Part shown: positions 35,209 to 46,476 of the stretch, piece by piece | Position numbering within the stretch: the stretch's first letter is position 1 | Layout of the letters: each line of letters starts with the position of its first letter | From: Mycobacterium florentinum | Lineage (GTDB): Bacteria; Actinomycetota; Actinomycetes; Mycobacteriales; Mycobacteriaceae | Direction: 5' to 3' | Assembly: GCF_010730355.1 (NCBI RefSeq) | Contig: NZ_AP022576.1 | Coordinates: 1,178,001 to 1,242,000, forward strand | DNA: 64,000 nucleotides | Position numbers and translations under genes: made by a program | Notes under the pieces: model-generated | What the model was told of the DNA's origin: nothing | The model's input: the letters and a program-made list of their open reading frames with translations, nothing else | Databases searched by the model: none

Positions 35209-36510
35209 ATGGTGACCGGCGCCGACCCGGTGCCCGCACCGCCCTACGCCGACGGCACCGGTCTGCCGTGGGACGTCCCCGTCACCGACGCCGTCGCGGC
35301 GATCGCCGCCGCCCGCGCCCGACACGGCGACACGTTCGCCGTACACAGCGGCGACGATCGCTATCTGTTCACGTTCTCGCCCACCGGCGTCGAGTCGTTC
35401 TACGCGCTGCCCGAGGAGACCGCGAGCAAGGGCGTCGCCGACTACCTGATGCTGCGGCGCAAGCTGCCCGACGACATCTTTGCCGGCCGGCGCACCCTGC
35501 CGAACATGCTGTTTCGCCGCGGCGACGTGGCCAATTATCTGATCAACCTGGACCGGGCGCTCGAACAGACCGCGCTCGAGCTGGGCTCGGCGGGGTCGGT
35601 CGATGTGTTCGACCTGATGCGACGGCTCGGCCACCGGATGGGGCTGGCGTCGTGGGCCGGTCCCGGGTCGACCGACGGCGACACCTTCGAACGTCTGGTG
35701 CGCGCGTTCGACACCCTGGACGGCTCCGACGCGTTTGTCCACCCCGATCGGATGGCCGCGGTGGCGGCATCGGACAAGCGCGCCGAGCGGGCCGCGCTCG
35801 ACGAGATCGCCGACGCCATCGGCGACGCGGTGCGCGGATTCGACGACGGCGACACCCGCGACCATGACCTCTTCGGCCGGATCGTGGCCGCCTGGTCGAC
35901 GGAGGCGCAGCCGTCCCGGCTGCACGGGATCGCGTTCGACGTCGCGCTGATCCACATCGCATCCATGTCGAACCTGGCCGCCGCGTTGGGCTGGGCATTG
36001 GTCGACCTGCTCGAGCACCCGACCCAGCAGCAGCGAGTTCGTTTGGGCGACAATGCCTTTACCCAGAGTTGTGCGCTGGAGTCGACGCGCATCGCGCAAC
36101 GCTCGATCATGTCGCGCAGCGTGCTGGCGCCGGTCTCGCTGGACACCGGCGCGATCACCTATCAGGTACCGCCGGGCTGGACCATAGCCACCCTGCTGCC
36201 GCTGCTCAACACCTCGGCGGCGCCGGGGCTGGCGCACTGGGATCCCGATCGATGGACCCGCCACCACCTGACCGAAAAGGACGCACTACCGTCGCCGATG
36301 CTGGTGACGGCGTTCGGACACGGCAGACATTCGTGCCCGGCCCAGCCGTTCTCGCTGTCGGCCATGACGGCGGCCCTGACTCACCTCGTGCGTGAGTACG
36401 AGATGACGCCACGGTGGACGTCGCATCCGCAACCCGTCGGAGCGCAGATCGGCGGTGTGGCGCGGGCGGCCGGGCCGTGTCCGGTCGACTACGTCAGCCG
36501 CTGTTCCTGA
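35209..36510 (+). CDS. Atypical cytochrome P450
   Basis: A 433-residue soluble P450. The heme cysteine is Cys376 in [11 protein letters not shown] and the ExxR pair is Glu291 and Arg294 (ESTR). The I-helix reads [13 protein letters not shown], so the usual acid-Thr pair for oxygen activation is missing and Asn255 stands in its place. That pattern recalls CYP7/CYP8-type proteins rather than typical bacterial monooxygenases. It could act as an isomerase, a peroxide user or an unusual monooxygenase. Its start abuts the stop of the preceding gene, making it the last member of the pentose phosphate run. Its 3' end overlaps ppc by 17 bases. M. tuberculosis has no P450 here as I recall. No ferredoxin gene is adjacent. 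Confidence 0.88.
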   Translation: MVTGADPVPAPPYADGTGLPWDVPVTDAVAAIAAARARHGDTFAVHSGDDRYLFTFSPTGVESFYALPEETASKGVADYLMLRRKLPDDIFAGRRTLPNMLFRRGDVANYLINLDRALEQTALELGSAGSVDVFDLMRRLGHRMGLASWAGPGSTDGDTFERLVRAFDTLDGSDAFVHPDRMAAVAASDKRAERAALDEIADAIGDAVRGFDDGDTRDHDLFGRIVAAWSTEAQPSRLHGIAFDVALIHIASMSNLAAALGWALVDLLEHPTQQQRVRLGDNAFTQSCALESTRIAQRSIMSRSVLAPVSLDTGAITYQVPPGWTIATLLPLLNTSAAPGLAHWDPDRWTRHHLTEKDALPSPMLVTAFGHGRHSCPAQPFSLSAMTAALTHLVREYEMTPRWTSHPQPVGAQIGGVARAAGPCPVDYVSRCS

Positions 36511-39307
36511 GCGCGCTGGCCAGCCCGTTCATCGTCAGCAGAATCCCCCGCTGCACCAGTTCGTCGTCGTCGCCCGAGCGGTAGCGCCGCAGCAACTCCA
36601 CCTGAAGATGATTCAGCGGCTCCAGGTAGGGGAAGCGGTTGAACACCGAACGCGCCAGCGCCGCGTTGTCGGCCAGCAGGTCATCCTGACCGGTGATCAG
36701 CTTGTGCATCGCGATCGTGCGCTGGTGCTCGTCGGCGATCTTGTCGAACACCCTGTGCCGCAACGATTCATCGGCGACCAATTCCGCGTACCGCGCCGCC
36801 AGGCCCAGGTCACTCTTGGCCAGCACCTGCGCCATGTTGGACAGCACGCCGCGGAAGAACGGCCACCGCCGGTACAGTTCGCGCAGGACCGCGACCCGCT
36901 CCTGTTCGTCGCCGGCGGCGATCCACTGCTCGAATGCCGACCCGGTGCCGTACCACCCGGGCAGCATGACCCGCGACTGGCTCCAGGCCAGCACCCACGG
37001 GATGGCGCGCAGGTCGGCGATCGACTCGGTGGGCTTGCGCGACGCCGGACGGCTGCCGATGTTCAGCGACCCGATCTCGCTGACCGGCGTGGAGGCCTTG
37101 AAGTACTCGACGAAACCCGGTGTCTCGTGCACTAATTCGGAGTATGCGTCGCGTGCCAGCGACGCGATCTCTTCGAGCACCGCGTAGGCCGGCTCGGCCG
37201 CGTCGCCCAGGCCCTCCATGTCCAGCAGCGTCGACTCCAGCGTGGCCGCCACCAGGCTTTCCAGATTCCGTTGCGCCAGCAGCGGTTCGGCGTACTTGGC
37301 CGCGATCACCTCGCCCTGCTCGGTCAGGCGCAGCGAGCCGTTCACGGCGCCGGGCGGCTGCGCGAGGATCGCCTGATAGCTGGGGCCGCCGCCGCGGCCG
37401 ACGGTACCGCCGCGGCCATGGAAGAGCCGCAACCGAATTCCGGTCTTGCGGGCCACCTCGGCCAGCGCCAGCTCGGCCCGGTAGACCGCCCAGTTGGCGG
37501 TCAGATAGCCGCCGTCCTTGTTGGAATCGGAGTAGCCGAGCATCACCTCCTGGCTGTCGCCGCGGGCGGCCACCACCGCTCGATAGATCGGGAGCTCTAG
37601 CATCGCGTGCAGAATCGAGGCCCCGTTGTGCAGATCGTCGATCGTCTCGAACAGCGGGGAAATGCCGACCGGACAATAGGGTTCGGGCCCGGAGACGTCC
37701 AGCAGTCCGGTTTCCTTGAGCAGCAGCGCGGCCTCGAGGACGTCCGAGACGGACTGGCACATCGAGATGACGTAGTTGGGCACCGCCGCCGGACCGTAGC
37801 GCTTGACGGCGTGCGCGGCCGCCTCGACCACGCTCAATTCCTTATGGGCCAGCTCCGATAACCGGGCGCGGTCGCTGAGCAGCGGGCGCCGGGTGGTCAG
37901 CTCGTCGGCCAAGAGTTCGACGCGCTGGTCTTCGGGCAGCGAACGATAGTCGGGATGCACCCCGGCCCAGGCCAGCAGCTCGCCGACCACTTCCTCGTGC
38001 ACGTCGGAGTTTTGCCGCATGTCCAGGCCGCTGAGGTGAAATCCGAAGACGTGCACGCCTTCTCGTAACAACCCCAGCCGATCCTCGGCCAGCAGCGCGC
38101 TGCCGTGGGTGCGCAACGAGACGTCGACGATGTCGAGATCGGCCCGCAGTTCGTCCGGCGTGGCATACGGTTCCAAGCCCAGGTCGAGCAGCTGCTGCGG
38201 TTCGTCGTCGAGGATCTGGGCGGCCGTCGCGCTGAGCCGGCCGCGAATCACCCGCACCGCCCGCCGGTACGGCTCGTCGGCCCTGGCCTGTTCCGGGCAG
38301 CTGCGCTCCAGCTCCGCCAACTCGGTTGTGACACTGATCAATCGCGCCGACATCGAGAGCTCCTGCTCGAGATCGGTGAGCTCGGACAGGTAATGCGCCA
38401 GCGCGGTGAACGCGGCGCTGCTGGTGGCCCGCCGCACCACCGCGGCGGTCACGTTCGGGTTGCCGTCGCGGTCGCCGCCGATCCACGAGCCCGGCTGCAG
38501 GATCGGCGCGCAAAGCAACTCGGCATTGGGCCAGCGAGCGCGCAGCGCGTCGCGGACCTCGGCGTTGACCTGCGGGATCACCTCGAACAGCGCGGCCTGG
38601 TAGTACCGCAGGCCGACGTCGATTTCGTCGGTGATCTGCAGCCGGTGCAGCCGGATCAGCGCGGTCTGCCACAGCGTGAGCACCTGACGGCGCAGTTCGC
38701 GCTCGATGCTGCGGCCGTCGCTGGTCTCCCGGTGGCCCTCGGCGTGCAATCGCATCAGTTCGGTGATCCGGTGCTGGGCGACGAACACGGTGCGCCGGCG
38801 GGTCTCGGTGGGGTGGGCGGTGATTACCGGGGAAACCAGCGCGCCCTTGAGTGCCGCGGCCACGGTGGCCGAATCCAGTTCCGCGGAATCCAGTTTCGCG
38901 TAGGTGGCGGCCAGGCTGCTGTCTTGCGGGGGTTCCCCGGCGTCGACGTGGACATGGCGCCGGCGCTCGCGGTGGATGTCTTCGGCGACGTTGGCCAGCA
39001 GCGCGAAATGGCTGAACGCCCGGATGATGGGGATCGCCAGATGAATGTCGATGCCGTCGAACATGTGTGAGATCTCGGCCCGATCGATCTCCGAGCGACG
39101 CACCCGAAAGGATTCCACGCGGGCGCGTTCGACCAAGTCGAATACCTCGTCACCGCTCTGTTCGCGCACGGTGTCGCCGAGGATGGTGCCGAGCATCCTG
39201 ATGTCGGCGCGCATCGGCTCGGTCGCCTCGCGACCGAGCCGGGTCCGCTGCACGGCACCGATCGGCGCCAGCGCGGCTTCGGAAACGTGCTCGGAGACCT
39301 CAACCAT
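36494..39307 (-). CDS. ppc: Phosphoenolpyruvate carboxylase
   Basis: A 937-residue anaplerotic enzyme that carboxylates phosphoenolpyruvate to oxaloacetate. Active-site signatures are the histidine motif TAHPTE (His165), the lysine motif [10 protein letters not shown] (Lys597) and the glycine-rich [14 protein letters not shown]. The C-terminus ends in RNSG, close to the conserved RNTG that binds the allosteric aspartate site. It is full length. M. tuberculosis H37Rv lacks ppc in this interval as I recall, while M. leprae retains one. It is followed by secG upstream on the same strand at 73 bases. Confidence 0.97.
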   Translation of the reverse strand: MVEVSEHVSEAALAPIGAVQRTRLGREATEPMRADIRMLGTILGDTVREQSGDEVFDLVERARVESFRVRRSEIDRAEISHMFDGIDIHLAIPIIRAFSHFALLANVAEDIHRERRRHVHVDAGEPPQDSSLAATYAKLDSAELDSATVAAALKGALVSPVITAHPTETRRRTVFVAQHRITELMRLHAEGHRETSDGRSIERELRRQVLTLWQTALIRLHRLQITDEIDVGLRYYQAALFEVIPQVNAEVRDALRARWPNAELLCAPILQPGSWIGGDRDGNPNVTAAVVRRATSSAAFTALAHYLSELTDLEQELSMSARLISVTTELAELERSCPEQARADEPYRRAVRVIRGRLSATAAQILDDEPQQLLDLGLEPYATPDELRADLDIVDVSLRTHGSALLAEDRLGLLREGVHVFGFHLSGLDMRQNSDVHEEVVGELLAWAGVHPDYRSLPEDQRVELLADELTTRRPLLSDRARLSELAHKELSVVEAAAHAVKRYGPAAVPNYVISMCQSVSDVLEAALLLKETGLLDVSGPEPYCPVGISPLFETIDDLHNGASILHAMLELPIYRAVVAARGDSQEVMLGYSDSNKDGGYLTANWAVYRAELALAEVARKTGIRLRLFHGRGGTVGRGGGPSYQAILAQPPGAVNGSLRLTEQGEVIAAKYAEPLLAQRNLESLVAATLESTLLDMEGLGDAAEPAYAVLEEIASLARDAYSELVHETPGFVEYFKASTPVSEIGSLNIGSRPASRKPTESIADLRAIPWVLAWSQSRVMLPGWYGTGSAFEQWIAAGDEQERVAVLRELYRRWPFFRGVLSNMAQVLAKSDLGLAARYAELVADESLRHRVFDKIADEHQRTIAMHKLITGQDDLLADNAALARSVFNRFPYLEPLNHLQVELLRRYRSGDDDELVQRGILLTMNGLASALRNSG

Positions 39308-39380
39308 GCGTTCCAGTATCGGTGCGGATCGGGTAGTGCGCCCGCCGAGCGGCCGACGGGTGAGTGCTACTTGAGCAACG

Positions 39381-39614
39381 TCACTTGTATTTGATCTGCA
39401 GCGCCATGCCGATGATGCACACCAGCCAGATGCCGACCACGAACACCGTCAGCCGGTCCAGGTTCTTTTCCACCACCGTGGACCCGGACAGGCTGGACTG
39501 CACACCACCACCGAACAGCGTGGACAGGCCGCCTCCCTTGGCGCGGTGCAGCAGCACCAGCAGCACCACCAGGATGCTGGTGACCACCAGGGTGATCTGT
39601 AGGCCCAAAACCAT
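39381..39614 (-). CDS. secG: Preprotein translocase subunit SecG
   Basis: A 77-residue membrane protein of the SecYEG channel. Two hydrophobic helices (residues 4-22 and 53-72) flank the conserved loop [20 protein letters not shown]. The gene is single and compact; 54 bases separate it from tpiA upstream. Clustering with gap-pgk-tpiA is common in actinobacteria. Confidence 0.95.
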   Translation of the reverse strand: MVLGLQITLVVTSILVVLLVLLHRAKGGGLSTLFGGGVQSSLSGSTVVEKNLDRLTVFVVGIWLVCIIGMALQIKYK

Positions 39615-39668
39615 GTGCGACAGCTTACCGGCTATCGCTCGAGCGGCCGTAACCGGCGCTCGCAGCGC

Positions 39669-40454
39669 TCAGGGCAGCGGACCACCGGCGGCGATGGCCG
39701 CCAGGGTGGCGAATTGCTCCCCGTCCAGCGACGCTCCCCCGACCAGCCCGCCGTCGACGTCGTTCTGCGCGACGATCTCGCCGACATTCTTCGCGTTCAC
39801 CGAGCCCCCGTAGAGCACCCGCACGGTGTCCGCGATCTTGGGTGACGCCAGCTCGGCCAGCTGCCGGCGGATCGCCCCGCAGACCTCCTGGGCATCCCCG
39901 GAGCTGGCCACCCGCCCGGTGCCGATCGCCCAGACCGGCTCGTAGGCGATGACCACCTGGCCGATCTGGTCGGCCGAGAGCCCGGCCAGTGACTCGCGCA
40001 CCTGCTTCTCGCAGTGGCTGACATGCTCGCCGGCCTCGCGGATATCGAGGTGTTCGCCGACGCACACGATCGGCGTCAGGCCGTTCTTGAGCGCGGCGGC
40101 GGCCTTCGCGGCCACCAGCGCGTCGTCCTCGTTGTGGTAGGTGCGCCGTTCCGAGTGGCCGACGACGACGTAGCTGCAGCCCAGCTTGGCCAGGAAGGTG
40201 CCGCTGATGTCGCCGGTGTAGGCGCCGGACTCGTGCGGGGACAGGTCCTGGGCGCCGTAGGTCAACCGCAGCTTGTCGCCGTCGACCAGGGTCTGCACGC
40301 TGCGCAGGTTGGTGAACGGCGGCAGCACCGTGACGTCGACCTTGTCGAAGTACTTGTCCGGCAACGCGAATGCGATCTTCTGCACCAGCGCGATGGCCTC
40401 GAAGTGATTGAGGTTCATCTTCCAGTTGCCGGCGATCAGTGGCTTACGGCTCAC
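39669..40454 (-). CDS. tpiA: Triosephosphate isomerase
   Basis: A 261-residue TIM-barrel enzyme that interconverts dihydroxyacetone phosphate and glyceraldehyde 3-phosphate. Residues seen are the N-terminal Asn-Lys pair in GNWKMNL, the catalytic His in VVGHSERR and the catalytic Glu in [11 protein letters not shown]. The phosphate loop YGGSVNAKN is present. The ATG overlaps the pgk stop by four bases. Confidence 0.97.
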   Translation of the reverse strand: MSRKPLIAGNWKMNLNHFEAIALVQKIAFALPDKYFDKVDVTVLPPFTNLRSVQTLVDGDKLRLTYGAQDLSPHESGAYTGDISGTFLAKLGCSYVVVGHSERRTYHNEDDALVAAKAAAALKNGLTPIVCVGEHLDIREAGEHVSHCEKQVRESLAGLSADQIGQVVIAYEPVWAIGTGRVASSGDAQEVCGAIRRQLAELASPKIADTVRVLYGGSVNAKNVGEIVAQNDVDGGLVGGASLDGEQFATLAAIAAGGPLP

Positions 40455-41689
40455 GAGTCCCCTCCGCTCGGCTGGGCACTACCCAACACTTCGATGCCGG
40501 GCAGCTGCTTGCCCTCCAGATATTCCAGCGATGCGCCACCGCCGGTTGAGATGTGCGAGAAGTCACCCTCGGGGATCCCGAGCGCACGCACGGCGGCCGC
40601 GGAATCACCACCGCCCACCACGCTGAAGGCGCCCTTCGCGGTCGCCGCGACGATCGCCTCGGCGACACCGCGCGTGCCGGCCGCATAGGCCGGGAACTCG
40701 AAGACGCCCATCGGGCCGTTCCAGAACACCGTCGCGGCGTTGGACAGCAACGCGGCGAACCGCTTGACCGAACCCGGGCCGATGTCCAGACCCATCAGGT
40801 CGTCCGGAATCGCGTTGGCGGCCACGAACTGTGGTGGCGAGTCGGCGCCGAACTTCTCGGTCACCACGATGTCGCCGGGCAGTCGCAACACGTCGACGTA
40901 GGTGTCCAGCAGGTTGCGGCAGGTCTGGACCATGTCCCCTTCGAGCAGCGACTTACCGACTGAATAACCCTGTGCGGCAAGGAAAGTGAAGCACATTCCG
41001 CCACCGATCACGATGCTGTCGGCCTTGGTCGCCAGCGACTCGATGACGCCGAGCTTGTCGGACACCTTCGACCCGCCGAGCACCACCGCGTAGGGACGCT
41101 TGGTCGAGCTGCACAGCCGCTCGAGCACCTCGATCTCGTCGGCCACCAGCGTGCCGGCGTAGTGCGGCAGCAGCGTGGCGATGTCGTACACCGAGGCCTG
41201 CTTGCGGTGCACCACACCGAAGCCGTCGGAGACGAAAGCGCCTCCCGGCCAAACCAATTCGGCCAGTTTCTTGGCCAGCGCCAACCGCTCGCCGTCGTCC
41301 TTGCTGGTCTCTCGCGGGTCGAAGCGGATGTTCTCCAGCAACAGGATGTCGCCGTCGGTCAGACCCTCGGCGCGGGCCAGCGCGTCGGTCCCGACGACAT
41401 CACCGGCCAGCTGCACGTGCCGGCCCAATTGCTCACCCAGCGCCGCGGCGACCGGCGCCAGCGACAGCTTCGGGTCGGGGCCGTCCTTGGGGCGACCCAG
41501 GTGCGCGGTCACCACCACCTTGGCGCCGCCATCCAGCAACGCCTTCAGCGTCGGGACCGACGCCGTGATCCGGCCCTGGTCGGTGATCTCGCCGGCGTCG
41601 TTGAGCGGGACGTTGAGATCGGAGCGCACCAGCACGGCGCGACCCGAAACACCCTCGGACAGCAGATCTTCGAGGTTTGGGACGCCCAC
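40451..41689 (-). CDS. pgk: Phosphoglycerate kinase
   Basis: A 412-residue glycolytic kinase that makes ATP from 1,3-bisphosphoglycerate. The N-terminal substrate motif [13 protein letters not shown] and the C-terminal nucleotide motif [11 protein letters not shown] are visible. The gene sits 2 bases after gap and overlaps tpiA. Confidence 0.97.
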   Translation of the reverse strand: MGVPNLEDLLSEGVSGRAVLVRSDLNVPLNDAGEITDQGRITASVPTLKALLDGGAKVVVTAHLGRPKDGPDPKLSLAPVAAALGEQLGRHVQLAGDVVGTDALARAEGLTDGDILLLENIRFDPRETSKDDGERLALAKKLAELVWPGGAFVSDGFGVVHRKQASVYDIATLLPHYAGTLVADEIEVLERLCSSTKRPYAVVLGGSKVSDKLGVIESLATKADSIVIGGGMCFTFLAAQGYSVGKSLLEGDMVQTCRNLLDTYVDVLRLPGDIVVTEKFGADSPPQFVAANAIPDDLMGLDIGPGSVKRFAALLSNAATVFWNGPMGVFEFPAYAAGTRGVAEAIVAATAKGAFSVVGGGDSAAAVRALGIPEGDFSHISTGGGASLEYLEGKQLPGIEVLGSAQPSGGDS

Positions 41690-41691
41690 GG

Positions 41692-42765
<1,074 letters not shown>

Positions 42766-42881
42766 TCAGTAGTCGCAACGGTTGCTGGGCCGGTAACAGT
42801 CCCGAAACCTCGAGAGCCAAACGCCGAGCTAGATGACACCTGCCGAGTCAGGCGGTGCGATTGCGGTAGGTCGTTGCGGCC

Positions 42882-43352
42882 CTAGTGGACCACGAGCCGC
42901 GGCGCCGGCGCGGCGTCAGATGTGGGCTGAGCCACAAATCGGCGCTGCAGATTTTCGATCAGGCCGTCCAGTGCCGTGCTCTCCTGCTCCTCGGCGCGTG
43001 CGGCGCGCCGGAAAACGCACGCGCTTTCGGCGTCGCCGCGGGCTTCGGCGACGGCAATCGCGTTGTAGTAGCTGTCGATCCGTTGGTCGATCAAACGGCG
43101 GTTCTGAGTGAGCAGACGCAGAAAGTAGTCGGCCTGGCGCTGATCCGCCGTGTCGGACACAACGGTGGCGCGGTCGAGAGCACCGGCAGGACGGCTCGCG
43201 GTCACCGCCGAGCCCGATTGATGGACATGTGCCGAGCCGGGACGGACTGCGGCGCCGCGAGGCTGACGTCCGCGGCGGTCACGGGCACCACTCGAAATGT
43301 GGGCTGTGACCGAGCGCGCATCACGCTCGTCAGACAAACCAGCGAAGTCCAT
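42882..43352 (-). CDS. Hypothetical helical protein
   Basis: A 156-residue protein I do not recognise. The N-terminal 70 residues are low-complexity (Arg/Gly/Ser/Ala). The C-terminal half is predicted helical and charged (DYFLRLLTQNRRLIDQRIDS, then VAEARGDAESACVF). The start is ATG 43352 behind GAGAGAAG; an upstream extension reads poorly. It sits between gap and a frameshifted gene, a stretch with lower GC than its surroundings. No membrane segment or signal peptide is seen. Confidence 0.6.
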   Translation of the reverse strand: MDFAGLSDERDARSVTAHISSGARDRRGRQPRGAAVRPGSAHVHQSGSAVTASRPAGALDRATVVSDTADQRQADYFLRLLTQNRRLIDQRIDSYYNAIAVAEARGDAESACVFRRAARAEEQESTALDGLIENLQRRFVAQPTSDAAPAPRLVVH

Positions 43353-43528
43353 CTTTTCTTCTCTCAACTGGCAGTTCAGTGTTTTGCGCGGTAACCATAA
43401 CCCCCCGAATCCGGCCAGCGCCATACGCTTCGGCGACGAAGCGTAGGTCGCTTTTGCTAGCACGCGACAAATGGCAGGTCAGCCGCTCGGAGGCGGTGAC
43501 TACTTCGGGGTCTGAGAGGCGGTGGCTA

Positions 43529-43881
43529 CTAAGCACATTCTTGGGCCATGTGCAGCAGCGTCGGAGCCATCCACCGACAGGCCTCCAGCGCGATCTGTAC
43601 TCGGAACATCGCGTCGGGGTCGCCGAAAGCCTGCCCGCACAGGTGCATGGCCCGCGCGACGGCCTCCTGAATGATGTTGGGAGGCAACTGTATTGCGTAG
43701 GCCGTCGCCACATGATTGCGACTTCGGGACAGATACTCACACAACGTCTCGCGCAACCACCCGGTGCGTTCTCGGCCCTGATCTCCTCGAAGACCGCGGC
43801 GATGAAGTCATCGCGGATGCGGTCCATCTCGCGGGCGATCACCGACATGGGATCCGCAACGACCTCGACCGTGCCGGCCAC
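43529..43881 (-). pseudogene. Frameshifted small gene of unknown function
   Basis: A coding start at GTG 43881 behind GGAGGGAAG gives a sensible acidic protein for about 40 residues (VADPMSVIAREMDRIRDDFI). The frame then turns into Cys/Arg/Pro-rich text typical of a wrong frame. From roughly 43770 a different frame continues well: RTGWLRETLCEYLSRSRNH, then MHLCGQAFGDPDAMF, ending in HMAQECA at 43529. A single base gain or loss between 43765 and 43790 would join them into about 115 residues. Either a real frameshift mutation or a sequence error explains this. The joined protein has no motif I know. Confidence 0.6.
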
Positions 43882-43966
43882 CTTCCCTCCCGTTGTCCCC
43901 GCCCATCACAGTGCGCGCGATCGCGAGAAGGCAAGAGAGTTTGCCTGTTAGCCCTCCACTAGAAAG

Positions 43967-43985
43967 CCCTAGCTACCATCTAGGG
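43967..43985. promoter_or_regulatory. Palindrome over a possible promoter of the lipid gene set
   Basis: CCCTAG and CTAGGG are separated by seven bases, CTACCAT, and those include the -10-like hexamer TACCAT (43974-43979). The acyltransferase start is 50 bases downstream. A binding protein here would block the promoter. No matching -35 is obvious, so the promoter call is tentative. Confidence 0.35.
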
Positions 43986-44028
43986 ACTCAACGCGCGAAC
44001 TCTCGAGCGACGCCAAAGGGGGCATTCG

Positions 44029-44844
44029 GTGAGCGAAGCGAGCGATACCGGCAGTGACGATCCCGAGCTCGGCAAATTCGACCCCGGTCTGACCCAGCGC
44101 CTGATGGGGGTGCTGCGCCCGGTATTGAAGAGGTACTTCCGCTCCGAGGTGCACGGACTGGAGACCTTCCCGCCCGGCGGCGCACTGGTGGTCGGCAACC
44201 ACTCCGGCGGCATGTTACCGATGGACGTCCCGATCTTCACCGTCGACTTCTACGAGAAGTTCGGCTACGACCGCCCGGTCTACACGCTGAGCCACGACAT
44301 CTTGTTCATGGGCGTCACCGGCGGGCTGTTCCGGCGGCTCGGCTATATCCGGGCCAACCGCGAGAACGCGGCCAGCGCCCTGCGATCCGGTGGCGTGGTG
44401 GTGGTGTTTCCCGGCGGTGATTACGACGCGTACCGACCGACGATGTCGGAGAACGTCATCGACTTCAACGGCCGCAAGGGCTATGTCCGCACCGCGATCG
44501 AAGCCGGCGTGCCGATCGTTCCCGCGGTGTCCATCGGCGGCCAGCAGACGCAGCTCTATCTGACCCGCGGCACCTGGCTGGCCGAGCGGCTGGGCATCAA
44601 GCGCCTGCTGCGCAGCTCGATCCTGCCGGTGTCGTTCGGCTTCCCGTTCGGGTTGAGCGCGGTCGTCCCACCGAATGTGCCGCTACCTACCAAGATCGTC
44701 ACGCAGGTGCTCGAACCCATCGACATCGCCGCGCAGTTCGGCGAGGACCCCGACATCGACGAGGTCGACGAGCACGTGCGCTCGGTGATGCAAGAAGCCC
44801 TCAAAGACCTCGCCGCCAAGCGTCGCTTCCCGATTCTGGGCTGA
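44029..44844 (+). CDS. Lysophospholipid/glycerol acyltransferase family protein (Rv1428c-like)
   Basis: A 271-residue PlsC/LPLAT-type acyltransferase. The histidine motif is VGNHSGGMLPMDVP, where the acidic residue lies further from His than in the plain HX4D form, as in TMEM68/DGAT-like members. The second motif is VVVFPGGDYDAYRP. It probably acylates a glycerolipid at the inner membrane face, though there is no long membrane helix. Its start is GTG 44029. It heads a run with fadD12 (3 bases on) and lipO. Opposite the WS/DGAT gene, this set points to storage or modified lipid synthesis. Confidence 0.85.
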   Translation: MSEASDTGSDDPELGKFDPGLTQRLMGVLRPVLKRYFRSEVHGLETFPPGGALVVGNHSGGMLPMDVPIFTVDFYEKFGYDRPVYTLSHDILFMGVTGGLFRRLGYIRANRENAASALRSGGVVVVFPGGDYDAYRPTMSENVIDFNGRKGYVRTAIEAGVPIVPAVSIGGQQTQLYLTRGTWLAERLGIKRLLRSSILPVSFGFPFGLSAVVPPNVPLPTKIVTQVLEPIDIAAQFGEDPDIDEVDEHVRSVMQEALKDLAAKRRFPILG

Positions 44845-44847
44845 GCC

Positions 44848-46476
44848 ATGGCCTCTCCCCTGGACCAGGCTCGCGGCGTCTTGGGCGTAGTGGCCACGCT
44901 GCGACGCGCCGGAATGATCGCGCCGATGCGGCCCGACCGCTACCTGAAGATGGCCGCGGCGATGCGCCGCGAGGGCATGGGCATGACGGTCGGTTTCGCC
45001 GGCGCCGCGCAGCGCTGCCCGGACCGCCCCGCCGTGATCGACGAACTCGGCACGCTGACCTGGCGGCAGCTCGACGAGCGGATCAACGCGCTGGCGGCCG
45101 CGCTGCAAGCCCTGCCGGGCGGCCGGCCACGGGTCATCGGAATCATGTGCCGCAACCACCGCGGCTTCATCGAGGCGTTGGTGGCCGCCAACCGGATCGG
45201 TTCCGACGTTGTGCTGTTGAACACGTCGTTCGCCGGGCCGGCGATGGCCGAGGTGGTCAACCGCGAAGGCGTCGACGCCGCCATCTACGACGAGGAGTTC
45301 ACCGACACGGTGGACCGGGCGCTGGCCGACAAGCCGGCCGCCACCCGCATCGTGGCGTGGACCGACGGACCGCACGAGCTCACGGTAGGGAAGCTCATCG
45401 CCGGCCACCTCGGCGAGCGGCCGGAGCGCACCGGCCGCAAGGGCAAGATGATCCTGCTGACCTCCGGGACCACCGGAAGTCCCAAGGGCGCCAAGCAGTC
45501 TGGCGGCGGTGCCGGGATCGGCACGCTCAAGGCGATCCTGGACCGCACGCCGTGGCGCGCCGAGGAGACGATCGTGATAGTGGCGCCGATGTTCCACGCG
45601 TGGGGTTTCTCACAGTTGATCTTCGCGGCGTCGATGGCGTGCACGATCGTCACCCGGCGCAAGTTCGACCCGGAGGCCACCCTGGAGCTCGTCGACCGCC
45701 ACCGGGCGACCGGCCTGGCCGTGGTCCCGGTGATGTTCGACCGCATCATGGAACTGCCCGACGACGTCCGCAACCGCTACACCGGCCGGTCGCTTCGCTT
45801 CGCCGCGGCGTCGGGTTCGCGGATGCGACCCGACGTGGTCATCTCGTTCATGGATCAGTTCGGCGACGTGATCTACAACAACTACAACGCGACCGAGGCG
45901 GGCATGATCGCGACGGCCACCCCGGCGGATCTGCGCGCCGCGCCCGACACCGCGGGCAAGCCGGCCGGCGGGACCGAGATCCGGATCCTGGACCCGGAAT
46001 TCAACGAGGTGCCCACCGGCGAGGTCGGCACCATCTACGTGCGCAACGACACCCAATTCGACGGCTACACCTCCGGCAAGACGAAGGATTTCCACGCCGG
46101 GTTCATGTCGTCGGGTGACGTCGGCTATGTCGACGAGGCCGGACGGCTGTTCGTCGTCGGCCGCGACGACGAGATGATCGTGTCCGGCGGCGAGAACATC
46201 TACCCGATCGAGGTGGAGAAAACGCTTGCCGCACACCCGGAAGTGGCCGAAGCCGTGGTGATCGGCGTGGACGACGAACAGTACGGCCAGCGGCTGGCTG
46301 CGTTCGTGGTGCTCGGGCCCGGCTCGGCGGCCACGCCCGAGACGCTCAAACAACACGTTCGCGATAACCTCGCCAATTATAAAGTGCCACGTGAGATTTC
46401 GGTTCTCGACGAGCTGCCCCGCGGCAGCACCGGCAAGATCCTGCGCGCCGAACTGCAAGCACGGGTGAACGGCTGA
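44848..46476 (+). CDS. fadD12: Fatty acyl-CoA/AMP ligase FadD12
   Basis: A 542-residue adenylate-forming enzyme. The ATP motif is LLTSGTTGSPKGAKQSG near residues 205-221, followed by NNYNATEAGM and the hinge region GRDDEMIVSGGENIYPIEVE. The catalytic lysine motif GSTGKILR is at the C-terminus. It activates a fatty acid, usually to the CoA thioester. The substrate cannot be read. The last base of its stop region overlaps the lipO ATG. Confidence 0.9.
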   Translation: MASPLDQARGVLGVVATLRRAGMIAPMRPDRYLKMAAAMRREGMGMTVGFAGAAQRCPDRPAVIDELGTLTWRQLDERINALAAALQALPGGRPRVIGIMCRNHRGFIEALVAANRIGSDVVLLNTSFAGPAMAEVVNREGVDAAIYDEEFTDTVDRALADKPAATRIVAWTDGPHELTVGKLIAGHLGERPERTGRKGKMILLTSGTTGSPKGAKQSGGGAGIGTLKAILDRTPWRAEETIVIVAPMFHAWGFSQLIFAASMACTIVTRRKFDPEATLELVDRHRATGLAVVPVMFDRIMELPDDVRNRYTGRSLRFAAASGSRMRPDVVISFMDQFGDVIYNNYNATEAGMIATATPADLRAAPDTAGKPAGGTEIRILDPEFNEVPTGEVGTIYVRNDTQFDGYTSGKTKDFHAGFMSSGDVGYVDEAGRLFVVGRDDEMIVSGGENIYPIEVEKTLAAHPEVAEAVVIGVDDEQYGQRLAAFVVLGPGSAATPETLKQHVRDNLANYKVPREISVLDELPRGSTGKILRAELQARVNG

